DNA of 58,461 nt, from NCBI GenBank assembly GCA_937884755.1, contig CAKZYJ010000389.1:1-58461 (forward strand), written 5' to 3'. The stretch comes from an uncultured Flammeovirgaceae bacterium. Lineage in GTDB: Bacteria; Bacteroidota; Bacteroidia; Cytophagales; Cyclobacteriaceae. Under the pieces are notes generated by a model. The model ran no database searches. It saw nothing but the letters and a program-made list of their open reading frames with translations, and was not told the DNA's origin. The translations under genes were made by a program, and so were the position numbers. How positions within the stretch are numbered: the first letter of the stretch is position 1; each line of letters opens with the position of its first letter. Shown piece after piece: positions 1-8,846 of the stretch.

Positions 1-305
1 TAAATTGCGAATATACGATTTTTTGTTAAATGACAATAAAAAGGTATAAGTTTTTCATTATTCATAATAAATCACTCTGAAAATTTAAAAAATCATCAAA
101 ATTATATTTGGTCGCTGCCTAATATTTTCTTGTATACAACAAATTTTCTTTGGTTTTACCGATAAAGTTTCATGAGAAATTTAATTGTGAGCAGCAGATC
201 TGACTTCCCTTTGCTTGTGCGTGAGATCAATAAGTGAGAACTTTACCTTTTCAATTGGTGTAATTACTGAGTACTACGCCAGAACATAGAATTTTTACGA
301 TTGCA
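1..305. other. Leading stretch without a gene
   Basis: This A+T-rich 305-base stretch precedes mtaB. I see no convincing open frame, RNA gene or strong hairpin in it. It probably holds the mtaB promoter, but I could not place a clear TAnnTTTG box with a matching -33 element. Confidence 0.5.
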
Positions 306-1631
306 ATGAGTGATACGCCGCGTTCGGTAGCATTTTATACGTTAGGATGTAAACTGAATTATTCGGAAACTTCTACCCTGAGTAGGCAGGTAGAAGCGCG
401 TGGCTACCGCAAGGTAGGCTTTCAGGATGGTGCTGATATCTATATCATCAATACCTGCTCAGTAACCGATAATGCCGACAAAAAATGTCGAAAGGTAGTG
501 AGGGAGGCGCTCAAGCATTCTCCCGATGCTTATGTTTGCATTGTAGGTTGTTATGCCCAGCTAAAACCCCGAGAAATTGCAGAAATTTCCGGAGTAGATG
601 CCGTGCTGGGCGCTGCCGAAAAGTTTCGGTTGCTGGATTTGCTGGATGGGTTTCAGAAGAAGTCCCAGCCACAAGTGTTTGCTTCAGAAATAAAAGAAGC
701 GCGACGCTTCAATGCTGCTTATTCCATGCACGACCGTACCCGTACTTTCCTAAAAGTGCAGGATGGCTGCAACTATCATTGTACATTCTGTACCATTCCG
801 CTGGCGCGGGGTAAAAGCCGCAGCGATACAGTAGAAGCAGTAGTAGACAAGGCTGAGCAGATTGCTCAGACTGATGTGAAAGAAGTAGTATTGACCTGAG
901 TGAATATCGGCGATTACGGAATCATTGATGGTACGCGGAAGAACCGCTTTCTGGATTTGGTACAAGTACTGGATAATGTAGAGGGCATTGAACGGTTCCG
1001 CATCTCCTCTATTGAACCTAATTTGCTTAGCAACGAGATTATTGAGTTTGTGGCCCAATCACAGCGGTTTGTACCACACTTTCATATTCCCTTACAGTCG
1101 GGTTCTAACAAAATTCTGCGGCAGATGCGGCGGCGATACCTGCGGGAACTGTACGCCGACCGGGTGCAAAAAATCAAAACACTGATGCCCCATTGCGGCA
1201 TTGGGGTAGATGTAATTGTCGGCTTTCCTGGTGAAACCGAAGAAGATTTTCTGGATACCTATCAATTCCTGAACGAGCTACCGATTTCTTATCTGCACGT
1301 ATTCACTTATTCGGAGCGGACTAACACCCCCGCTGCCGAAATGAGTGAGGTAGTACCCATGAAAGTGCGGCAACAGCGTTCTAAGATGCTCCGAACCCTT
1401 TCAGAAAAGAAAAAGCGTAAATTCTACGAGGAAAATCTAGGCAGCACTGCGACTGTGTTATTTGAGGAGGATGTAGAGGAAGGCCGAATGCACGGATTTA
1501 CCGAAAACTACGTTCGGGTAAGCGCTCCCTACGATCCATTGCTAATCAATGAACTGCAATTTGCTCATTTAGAAGAGATTGCCGAAAACGGTTGTGTAAC
1601 TGTATCTCCTGCTTCAGTATTAGCCTCATAA
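306..1631 (+). pseudogene. mtaB: tRNA t6A37 methylthiotransferase MtaB, interrupted by one in-frame TGA
   Basis: MtaB adds a methylthio group to t6A37 of tRNAs using two [4Fe-4S] clusters. The N-terminal UPF0004 domain has Cys15, Cys51 and Cys82, and the radical SAM CxxxCxxC is Cys155, Cys159 and Cys162, followed by a C-terminal TRAM-like region. The total of 441 codons fits the family. Codon 198 (897-899) is TGA where the family has Gly in a TGVNIGD-type motif, so one G-to-T change from GGA explains it. The same frame continues without other damage to TAA at 1629-1631. TGA is a normal terminator nearby (the next gene ends in TGA), so it is not a recoded Gly codon. The 197-residue product would keep both cluster sites but lose most of the radical SAM barrel. 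A restart at GTG 900 is unlikely to be functional. A sequencing error is the main alternative to real loss. Confidence 0.9.
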
Positions 1632-2477
1632 AACGGCTTCCTTCACAATTTTTTCTTGGAACAACCGCCTCCCTGTACTATCTACAAAACGAATAGCAAG
1701 TGCACCGTCGCTCAGGCTGATGTGAGCAAAGCCATTGCAGGCAGCGCTAAAGCGAGTGATGTCGTAGCTTCCCGTTTCACGAATTTCGGAACCGGCTCCT
1801 GATACCAGATAGTAAGTGGTGCCCAAAGGCTTGTGCAATTGTAAGTCGTGTTCGTGCCCGCTAAGGTAAAGGTCAACGTGGTATCGCTTAAATAGTGGCA
1901 CAAAAGCGTCAATCAGTTCGTCGGCGTTGCCGTGAAACGGACTGGAAGAATAAGCCGGATGATGACCCACTACTATTTTCCACTTAGCTGAACTGCGAGA
2001 CAATTCGCTTTCCAACCAGGCTAATTGCCGGTATCGGTCTTGGGCATAAATTTCGGGTCTTTCTTCGCTGTAGCATTCTGAAATAAATGGGCTAGTATCA
2101 GTCACTACGAATAGTACCTCCTCCTGATCTAGGAAATGACTAAAGGTATAGTAGTGGCTAGGAAAATTCCAGCGACTGCTAATGAGCGAGTAGTCGATTT
2201 GGGCACGGATGCTCCCGCCATAATCGTGGTTGCCTACCGCAATGTACCACGGAATCTGAAGTGGCTCGTGGTGATAGACACTCTCGAAGGATTCGATCCA
2301 GTGAGAATCGGCCAAATCCTCTACTCCCGCATCATAAAAATTGTCGCCAGTAGAAATAATAAATTGAGGATGAATTACCTGGGCGGTAGCCGCCATCTGA
2401 TTAGCTGTTTCTCGCTGTCCCCACATGCCACGTCTTCCCCAATCGCCAATCACTAAAAAATCTAAAGGGTGATGCAT
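1626..2477 (-). CDS. Calcineurin-like metallophosphoesterase, purple acid phosphatase-like
   Basis: This 283-residue protein has the full metal-binding set of the calcineurin-like phosphoesterases: GDWG at 11-14, GDNFY at 44-48, GNHD at 82-85, GHHP at 171-174 and GHEH at 207-210. The GDWG/GDNFY/GHEHDLQ spelling resembles tartrate-resistant (purple) acid phosphatases, so it probably hydrolyses phosphomonoesters with a two-metal centre. The substrate is unknown. No signal peptide is visible, whereas many relatives are exported; the motif begins at residue 11, so the protein is compact. It is convergent with mtaB and overlaps its last 6 bases; its own stop is TGA. The start is divergent from the lectin gene with a 49-base gap. 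Confidence 0.85.
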   Translation of the reverse strand: MHHPLDFLVIGDWGRRGMWGQRETANQMAATAQVIHPQFIISTGDNFYDAGVEDLADSHWIESFESVYHHEPLQIPWYIAVGNHDYGGSIRAQIDYSLISSRWNFPSHYYTFSHFLDQEEVLFVVTDTSPFISECYSEERPEIYAQDRYRQLAWLESELSRSSAKWKIVVGHHPAYSSSPFHGNADELIDAFVPLFKRYHVDLYLSGHEHDLQLHKPLGTTYYLVSGAGSEIRETGSYDITRFSAACNGFAHISLSDGALAIRFVDSTGRRLFQEKIVKEAVL

Positions 2478-2526
2478 ATTTTGCGAAAGTAGTCATATAC
2501 ATTCGCTTCCGTTACAATTTCGTGTT

Positions 2527-3120
2527 ATGAAACTATTAAGAATTAGACCTATCGTAGCAATCAGCTTCTTACTGAGCACCAATTTGAATGCATTACCTGG
2601 TCTGAGCCAATCACTCACACTTTCCGAAGAAAAAGCTCAATTGGGAGAAATCCACTATTCGGCCCGGGTGGGTGGCACAATTCCTACTCAGGGCGATACA
2701 TTTTTAGTACAAGTACTATCGGAGGGCGATGTTCTTCGCCGAATACAGGTAGGAACGAACGAGGAAGTTAATTTCCAGGTAGTGCAGGCGTTGCTATTGG
2801 TAGTAGAAGATTCAGTCGGTCAAGCTCGAGAGCTGACAATAGGAAATGCAAATTCTGAGTGGAAGGAGAGCGTAGAAGTTCCGGAAGGGGCGGAGTTGGT
2901 GGGGATTAGCGGGGCCAGCGGTTGGTGGATTGACCAGATCCGGTTTCATTTTAGCGATGGATCAGCTTCCGATACCTTCGGCGGCACCGGCGGGGACACT
3001 GATTTTCGTCTGTTACTTTCACAACGAGACAAAAAATGGAAGGGACGCTGGTTAGGTTTCTGGGGAACCCATACTAACTATCTTGAGTCGTTAGGCCTTA
3101 TTTTTTGGCCTATCGAGTAG
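2527..3120 (+). CDS. Secreted protein with C-terminal jacalin-like lectin domain
   Basis: This 197-residue protein has an N-terminal hydrophobic signal sequence (about residues 1-28). Roughly residues 110-197 resemble a jacalin-type beta-prism lectin: a GxSGxxGWWIDQI motif, then FHFSDG, then GGTGG with D-T-D-F, and a closing LGLIFWPIE. Jacalin-type domains usually bind mannose- or galactose-containing glycans. The first ~80 mature residues match nothing I recognise. It is presumably periplasmic or cell surface, with no lipobox and no T9SS tail. It stands alone, divergent from the phosphoesterase and convergent with the EamA gene. The last codons sit in an inverted repeat (taggcc/ggccta) that could double as a terminator. 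Confidence 0.7.
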   Translation: MKLLRIRPIVAISFLLSTNLNALPGLSQSLTLSEEKAQLGEIHYSARVGGTIPTQGDTFLVQVLSEGDVLRRIQVGTNEEVNFQVVQALLLVVEDSVGQARELTIGNANSEWKESVEVPEGAELVGISGASGWWIDQIRFHFSDGSASDTFGGTGGDTDFRLLLSQRDKKWKGRWLGFWGTHTNYLESLGLIFWPIE

Positions 3121-3156
3121 GAGCACGACGGTCACTAGGATTATTTTTAGTAGTCT

Positions 3157-3990
3157 TTACTCTTTCTGAAACAGGATAGTAGCTAGAATGATTAGCACTG
3201 CCCCAGTTACTAACTGTACAGTGACTGCCTCCCCAAAGAGCAGAATGCCGTACAAACTTGCCACTACTACTTCCAGATAGGATAAATAGGCGAGAGTAGA
3301 CGCTTTCATCTTTCGTAGGGCCTGAAAAAACATGCCAAAGGCCAGCAAACCGATGGTTAAAGCGAAGACAGTTACTAATCCGTAAGTTTCCCAACTCAAG
3401 CTACCTAGTGCCGACCAGGCAAACGGTAGAAAGATAAAGCCGCCCAATAGATTTTGGAAGAATACGATCTCAAAGCCAGTGTAAGCGTAGGATGTGCGCT
3501 TGAAAATAATGACTGTAAGCGCGTAAATGATCGCTGATAGTAGCATGGCTCCCATCCCGATCAGATCTTCGTTAGCTATAGTAAACGGCTGATCCGAAAA
3601 AATGATAACGATGCCTGCGAGTGGCAAAAATAGTAACCATTGGTTGCGTTTAGGAATAGACTCTCGCAGCCAGATTCGGCTGTAAATAATGGAGAAAACC
3701 GGCCAGGTATAGAAGATAACAATCGCATTCACAATGCTAGTGTAGGAGTAACTAGCAATGAAAAGGAACAGTCGCGCTGCGTTGAGCAACGACCCTAACA
3801 ATAACCACTTTACCGAAGTACGAAAAAGTGTAACCCGCTTTAGGTAGGTAAAATATGCGAACAGAACCGCGGTAGGAATAGCCATTCGAAAAAACGTGAG
3901 TGTTACCGGCGGTAGATCAATGGTTTTAATAAATGCCCCAGCCGAACCTAAAATGATGATAGCCAGTACGGCCAGCAGGTAAGGATTCAT
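3157..3990 (-). CDS. EamA/DMT-family transporter
   Basis: This 277-residue protein consists almost entirely of hydrophobic helices (about ten) in the two-repeat pattern of the drug/metabolite transporter superfamily (two EamA domains). The N-terminal helix ends in GAFIKTIDLPP and an early FFRM motif is typical. Members export amino acids, nucleotides or drugs across the inner membrane; the substrate cannot be read from sequence. Its ATG (3988-3990) lies one base after the final TAG of nuoH (3992-3994), so the two are probably cotranscribed even though they are unrelated functionally. The C-terminus is a short KE tail and the gene appears intact. Confidence 0.85.
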   Translation of the reverse strand: MNPYLLAVLAIIILGSAGAFIKTIDLPPVTLTFFRMAIPTAVLFAYFTYLKRVTLFRTSVKWLLLGSLLNAARLFLFIASYSYTSIVNAIVIFYTWPVFSIIYSRIWLRESIPKRNQWLLFLPLAGIVIIFSDQPFTIANEDLIGMGAMLLSAIIYALTVIIFKRTSYAYTGFEIVFFQNLLGGFIFLPFAWSALGSLSWETYGLVTVFALTIGLLAFGMFFQALRKMKASTLAYLSYLEVVVASLYGILLFGEAVTVQLVTGAVLIILATILFQKE

Positions 3991-3991
3991 G

Positions 3992-5086
3992 CTAGAGCAT
4001 CCAGAGCCTCCACACTGCCGAAAGCAACACCAGGAGTAACGAAGCCGGAATAAGGTACTTCCAGCACAATGTCATTAATTGGTCCACCCGCAGGCGAGGG
4101 TAAGTCCAGCGGACCCACATCTGTATGGCTACCAGCAACAGTACTTTGCTAAACTACCTAAAAATGCCTCTTGCATGCCCTATCTTGGTGGCTGGTTTGC
4201 CAGTAGTCCAGTCGGCCAAAGTTGCCGATCCAATGTTAGGCAAAGGTGTATTCCAACTCCCCAAAAACAAGATAGCTCCCAAGAAGCTAACCAGTAGCAT
4301 CATGGCGTATTCAGAAAGCATAAACAGCGCCCAACGAAAGCCCGAGTATTCGGTATGATACCCGCCAATCAACTCAGATTCTGCTTCGGGAAGATCAAAC
4401 GGAGCACGGTTGCTCTCAGCCAGCGAAGCGATGAAGTAGATAATAAAAGCGAAAAACAAAATGGGTACCCGAACGATATTCCAACTCACAATACCTCCAA
4501 TGGCCGTAACATCTATTTGCCAATCAGCTATCCCAAACAGGTACGTAGGAAGGTCAGTCACTTTCGGAGCTAAAACTCCCTGCAAATAAGAGATAAGTTG
4601 AAGATCAAAGCTCTGGGAGACAATCACTACGCAAAGCACCGAAAGCCCCAGCGGAATTTCGTAGCTCACAATCTGCGCTACCGATCGCAATGCTCCGTAA
4701 AGCGCGTACTTATTATTTGATCCCCAGCCCGACATCAGAATACCAATCACATCCAGCGACACAATTGCCAGCAGAAAAAAGAGTCCAATCTCTGCCGTAG
4801 AACCCCGGAAGCCCGAAGTAAGTGGTAGCACCGCAAACCCAGCAAATACCGCAGTGAAAATAACAATTGGAGCCACCAGGAAAAGTATGCGGTCGGCAGC
4901 TTTGGGAACGATATCTTCTTTCTGAATAAGCTTTAGTAAATCGGCGATGGTTTGGAGTAAACCATACTTTCCTACCTCCATTGGTCCCAAGCGATCCTGG
5001 ATAAAGGCCGAAATCTTGCGTTCAGCGTATACGCCCACTACGGTGAAGGCAAGCAGAAAAGGAAGAAAGAAGAAAAAAGTAGACAT
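3992..5086 (-). pseudogene. nuoH: NADH-quinone oxidoreductase subunit H, interrupted by one in-frame TAG
   Basis: NuoH is the membrane subunit of complex I at the quinone-binding junction. The first 310 residues match the family: the early YAERKISAFIQDRLGP motif, the ESNRAPFDLPEAESELIGGYHTEY-type loop (here near residues 226-250) and seven or so helices. Codon 311 (4154-4156) is TAG. The same frame then continues for 53 more residues with unmistakable NuoH C-terminus ([15 protein letters not shown], then [10 protein letters not shown]) to TAG at 3992-3994, giving 364 residues, the usual length. Around the stop the frame reads GIFR*FSK where relatives have roughly GxFWLFSK, so base substitutions, not an indel, explain it. 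No other nuo gene is present in the window. Either this copy is dispensable or the base calls are wrong. Confidence 0.9.
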
Positions 5087-5229
5087 ACGGGCGGTAAATT
5101 ACGGAAGTGACTCACTAAAATCCTACCACTAGCCCTCTGATTCCGAACAATTAGCCAATACAACTACCAAACAACACCTATTTTGCCGGGTTAGAATAGG
5201 AATTACTTTTTGTAAACATAATTTTTTGA

Positions 5230-5732
5230 TATGAAGACGATGACAAAGAAAAAACCTATATCTGGGAGTATTTCCGACGGGTAAATGACGTGCTGGATCA
5301 GATAGTTCCGGATAAAAACCGGCCTGTGGTACTAGCCGAAAGAGGTATTGAGCAAAACCCTGATCAGGCATCGCCGGAAACGTTGAACCAAAAAACAGTA
5401 GAAGCACTACAGGACTATTTTTCGGAAGACAAGCAAACTGAAATGAATCGCTATGCGGCGCTGGCTGGTTCCGGAAAAACTTCCTACGATATTCATGAGA
5501 TTGCCCCGGCTGCTGTTGATGGGCGTATTGATGCCCTGTTCGTGGTAGAAGGAACCCACCGCTGGGATCATATTAATCAGGAAGATTATTCGGCACAGTT
5601 GCACGATTCCCACTGGTATCCAAATTAGCCGTACAAACTATACTGCACGGTGGGCATACCTATATGGTAAGGAAAGAAGACCTACCTGAGGAGTTCGTAG
5701 ATACGGACTTTGCTGCTATTTTTCGGTGGTAA
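5230..5732 (+). pseudogene. baeRF3-type release-factor-like protein, 3' remnant
   Basis: An open frame from about 5230 to 5625 reads as the C-terminal part of the bacterial archaeo-eukaryotic release factor family (baeRF3-like): TYIWEYFRRVNDVLD, PVVLAERG, IEQNPDQASPE, YAALAGSGKTSYD, IHEIAPAAVDGRIDALFV and RWDHI. After a shift near 5605-5620 the end of the family continues in another frame (KLAVQTILHGGHTYMV to FAAIFRW) and stops at TAA 5730-5732. The full family is about 370 residues, so roughly the first 200 are missing; no start codon or upstream half is seen before nuoH. This is a truncated and frameshifted relic, not a working gene. Family assignment is from memory of its conserved blocks. 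Confidence 0.75.
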
Positions 5733-5743
5733 AAATGTAGTAT

Positions 5744-5787
5744 TATAGTGTTTGAGTGCTCATGCAATTTTGAACACTTGAACACCA
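5744..5787. repeat. Imperfect inverted repeat, REP-like
   Basis: Arms of about 17 bases (5747-5763 and 5771-5787) around a short loop pair at about 13 of 17 positions. The arm reads tagtgtttgagtgctca, related to the GTGTTATAGTGTTTAA-like arms at 16239-16356 and 17142-17249. It sits between the baeRF3 remnant and the GroES-like gene. Confidence 0.45.
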
Positions 5788-5800
5788 CTCTTCTGTCAAT

Positions 5801-6241
5801 ATGGCAGAAGCAGAGACAGGCACAGTAATTTGTCATAAGAGAAATAGAATTCGCGAAGCTATTGAACTAACGGCAGATAATAAGTTAAAGAAGTTGATCA
5901 TCGTCGGTGATCGTATTCTGATTAAACCTAAAAAGGCATCCGAGAAAACCAAGAGTGGCTTGTTTCTTCCGCCTGGGGTACAAGAGCAAGAAAAGGTGCA
6001 GACTGGCTACGTCATGAAAACCGGCCCCGGTTACCCTATTCCGTTACCGGCCGAAGATGATGAACCCTGGAAAGAGCGCGACGAGCAGATCAAGTACATT
6101 CCCCTTCAGGCCAAAGAAGGCGACTTAGCCATGTTTCTGCAGAAAGGTGCTTTTGAGATCATCTACGAGGGTGAAAAATACGTAATCGTTCCTCAGGCAT
6201 CCATCTTGATGCTAGAGCGGGAAGATGACCTTTTTGATTAA
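5801..6241 (+). CDS. GroES-like (Cpn10 domain) co-chaperone family protein
   Basis: This 146-residue protein has a Cpn10 fold from about residue 33 (LIIVGDRILIKP, GLFLPPGVQE, VQTGYVMKTGPG) to the end (GDLAMFLQKGAFEIIYEGEKYVIVP and a final LMLE). Typical GroES has about 95 residues. This one has a ~30-residue charged N-terminal extension and a longer central insert (PLPAEDDEPWKERDEQIKYIP). No groEL lies beside it, so it is likely the divergent GroES-like protein common in Bacteroidota and not the main co-chaperonin. It stands alone, followed directly by a good terminator. Confidence 0.8.
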   Translation: MAEAETGTVICHKRNRIREAIELTADNKLKKLIIVGDRILIKPKKASEKTKSGLFLPPGVQEQEKVQTGYVMKTGPGYPIPLPAEDDEPWKERDEQIKYIPLQAKEGDLAMFLQKGAFEIIYEGEKYVIVPQASILMLEREDDLFD

Positions 6242-6262
6242 ATCCGTCCATTCAGAATATGG

Positions 6263-6300
6263 AAAGGGTGCAAACTTGGTTTGTGTCCTTTTTTTATTTT
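6263..6300 (+). terminator. Rho-independent terminator after the GroES-like gene
   Basis: The stem is formed by aaagggtgcaaac (6263-6275) and gtttgtgtccttt (6279-6291) with a 3-base loop, one mismatch and wobble pairs. A run of T continues to about 6300. It lies 22 bases after the stop codon. Confidence 0.7.
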
Positions 6301-6368
6301 TGCTAGGTTCGCCTTCATACGTTTTTTTTCGTTGTACCGTTAGCATTTCATAGCGCTACGTCCGGTTT

Positions 6369-8063
6369 ATGAAAGTATTTTTTGCAGTTCTTCTATCATT
6401 TACCAGTTTTTTCGTCTTAGCTCAGGAAACTGATCCTGAATGGGAACAGGAGGGAGAAATTGACGATGCTGAGGTTGTTATCGAAAAAGATCGGGAGATT
6501 ACGTTGCCTACAGCTAGCCGCCGCTACGAACCTATTCCTCCGGTAGAAATAGCTCGTCCTACCACAAATATCACGTATCGTTTTCAGGAGGTTGTGCCTA
6601 CCTTACCTAGCCTAAATCCTCGGGTGCGTCCGCTCAAAATTAAGAATCCACCGTTAGACAAGCTGTACGGAAACTATCTTAAACTAGGGTTTGGTAACTT
6701 TTTGTCTCCTTACGCTGAGCTATTTACCAATAGTACCCGTAACAACGATTATGGCTTTGGGCTACACCTACTGCACGAGTCGTCTCGCTTCGGACCAGTA
6801 GATAATGCTAACTCAGGAAATAGCGATACTCAGTTCGGGCTAAACGGGAAATATTTTGCTCCTGGTCATACCTTTCGGGCTGATGTTAATTACCAACGCG
6901 AACGTTATCATTTTTATGGCTACAGCCCACTCGCCGAACCTATTCCCGAGCGTGACTCCATTCGGCAGGTTTTCAATTCAATAGTGTTTTCAGCGGGTAT
7001 TTCGCGCGAGCAAATTGAGGCTCCTTTTGATTACGATGTACAAGCTAAGTTTATCTATTTAAGCGATGCGTACCGTGCATCGGAAAGTCAGGTAGAACTT
7101 AATATGGAGGCTACCTACACTATTTTTCCCCATTTGCAGGTAGGTGTAGAAAGTGATTTGTTTCTGATGCAGCGTAGCGACCGCAGTCCAGAAACACTGC
7201 AAGAGGGTAGAGCTAACCGAAATTTGTTCCGAGCCCGTCCGTTTCTAGTTTACCACACGGGAGAAGGGTTAGACGAAGGACTGTCCATTAAGGGGGGATT
7301 TACGGTTGCGCATGAGAACGATACGGCCAGTAATGCTGATCAACTCCACATTTATCCCTACGCATTGGCTACCCTAAATTTTGATGAATCGTTTCAGGTC
7401 TACGCTGGTATCGATGGCAATATTGAAGCTACTTCACTGTATTCGTCCACGCGTGATTACCCTTATTTGCTGTCCCATGTTCCTTTGTTACTCACTATCC
7501 TTCACTTTACCTTCCGGGGGGGAATCAATGTGCGTATCAATAGTTTTCTGGGGTTTCATGCCGGAGTGGCTGCTAACAACTACAAGAATCTATATTTCTT
7601 CACTAACAGTGCATCGGACTCTACTCGATTCACCATTCTTTACGATGAGGATAATGCGTTTCAGCTAAACCTATTCGGGGAAATTACCCTGAACAGTGCC
7701 GAGCGGTTCCGATCCAGCCTACGGGGCGATTTCTTTACGTACAGTCTGAACGATATTGCTGAGCCCTGGCATCGCCCCAATGTTACACTCAGCTGGCTTA
7801 ACAGCTTAAACTTATACGGAAAGATACTGCTAAATGCCGAATTTCAGTTCATGTCCGGGTTACAGGGACTAAATCTGGCCAGCGGAACTACTCGCCAGCT
7901 CGACGCTATCGCCGATTTGCATTTTCAGGCTGATTATTTATTTTCCAACCGTTTTTCCGCATTTATCAAAGTAAGAAATATATTTGCACAGAACTACGAG
8001 CGATTTATGAACTATCCTTCCCGCGGAATTATGTTTATGGGTGGGGTCACCTATAGTTTTTAA
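6369..8063 (+). CDS. Outer membrane beta-barrel protein at the head of the ExbB/ExbD operon
   Basis: This 564-residue protein has a signal peptide (about residues 1-18, ending VLAQ), a short acidic segment, then alternating beta-strand sequence rich in aromatic residues (LKLGFGNFLSPYAEL, FRADVNYQRERYHFYGY). The last residues are GGVTYSF; a terminal Phe is the usual outer membrane insertion signal. There is no plug domain, so it is not a full TonB-dependent receptor, although it resembles the barrel part of one. It is followed by SPOR, ExbB, ExbD and TonB-like genes on the same strand, after gaps of 137, 1, 44 and 106 bases. I infer a structural or transport barrel working with that energised complex. 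Confidence 0.7.
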   Translation: MKVFFAVLLSFTSFFVLAQETDPEWEQEGEIDDAEVVIEKDREITLPTASRRYEPIPPVEIARPTTNITYRFQEVVPTLPSLNPRVRPLKIKNPPLDKLYGNYLKLGFGNFLSPYAELFTNSTRNNDYGFGLHLLHESSRFGPVDNANSGNSDTQFGLNGKYFAPGHTFRADVNYQRERYHFYGYSPLAEPIPERDSIRQVFNSIVFSAGISREQIEAPFDYDVQAKFIYLSDAYRASESQVELNMEATYTIFPHLQVGVESDLFLMQRSDRSPETLQEGRANRNLFRARPFLVYHTGEGLDEGLSIKGGFTVAHENDTASNADQLHIYPYALATLNFDESFQVYAGIDGNIEATSLYSSTRDYPYLLSHVPLLLTILHFTFRGGINVRINSFLGFHAGVAANNYKNLYFFTNSASDSTRFTILYDEDNAFQLNLFGEITLNSAERFRSSLRGDFFTYSLNDIAEPWHRPNVTLSWLNSLNLYGKILLNAEFQFMSGLQGLNLASGTTRQLDAIADLHFQADYLFSNRFSAFIKVRNIFAQNYERFMNYPSRGIMFMGGVTYSF

Positions 8064-8200
8064 AATATTAATTTAGCGGCTATTTGGTACGTATGTACTT
8101 TTATAAATAATGTTCTTAGGCTTATTCAAGTATGATCAGTTACTTCGCGTAAATGACTGATAACTATTGTTTTACCAAGTAGTAAGTAAACTAGTCCGTT

Positions 8201-8845
8201 ATGGAAAACAGAGAAGAAACCGGATACCACTTAGAAGATACCGACGATTTCGGTTTGCCGGAATCCGACTTCCATCCCATTGATCGGGAAGAAGAAATGC
8301 CCCCACAATTTGAGGAGCCACGGTACTACGTTGAAGAGGAAGATGAATCAGGTAAGGGGTGGATTATTGCCGCTGTTATTGGGCTGATTGTGCTAGTAGG
8401 TTTGGCAGTTTACCTTTTTCTTTTTAATGGTATGGATCAGGTTGCATCCTGGTTTGGTGAAGAAGAACCAGTAGAGCAAGTAATAGTAGCCACTCCTGAG
8501 CCGGAGCCAGTTATTGAAGAACCTGTAGTGGAAGAGCCTGTGATCGAAGAGCCAGTAGTAGAAGAATATCCTTTAGCGCCTTACACTGGTATTGAACGTA
8601 TTTCGGCACCCACTGGACGAACCTTTGTGGTAGTGGCCAGTTTCGTCGACTATGATCTTGCAATGGACTACGCCCGTCAGTTAGAAGCCCAGGGAATTGG
8701 TTCCAAAATTCTGGACCCTACCAGTCGGGCACCACTGATTCACCGGGTGGCAGTATCCGATTTTGAAACTTTCACTGAAGGGTCGGAAAACATTGACAAT
8801 TACCGAGCCGAATACGGAGAAAATACTTGGATACTAAAATACTAG
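8201..8845 (+). CDS. SPOR-domain transmembrane protein
   Basis: This 214-residue protein has an acidic cytoplasmic N-terminus (1-52), one membrane helix (about 54-75), a repetitive Glu/Pro/Val spacer (about 85-125, tandem VEEPVIEEP units) and a C-terminal SPOR domain (about 140-214: TFVVVASFVDYDLAMDYARQL, then HRVAVSDFETF). SPOR domains bind denuded glycan strands of peptidoglycan, mostly at division sites. The layout is inner membrane anchor, periplasmic spacer, wall-binding head. Only one base separates its stop from the ATG of the ExbB gene, so they are cotranscribed and probably act together. Confidence 0.85.
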   Translation: MENREETGYHLEDTDDFGLPESDFHPIDREEEMPPQFEEPRYYVEEEDESGKGWIIAAVIGLIVLVGLAVYLFLFNGMDQVASWFGEEEPVEQVIVATPEPEPVIEEPVVEEPVIEEPVVEEYPLAPYTGIERISAPTGRTFVVVASFVDYDLAMDYARQLEAQGIGSKILDPTSRAPLIHRVAVSDFETFTEGSENIDNYRAEYGENTWILKY

Positions 8846-8846
8846 T

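Noticed and set aside
306-1631. TGA as a recoded Gly codon, as in some candidate phyla
   Set aside because: A neighbouring gene (1626-2477) ends at TGA and other genes in the window carry TAG or TAA breaks instead, so reassignment does not fit.
7381-7668. Frame in the barrel gene as a separate gene
   Set aside because: It is a shadow of the real frame with no conserved features.
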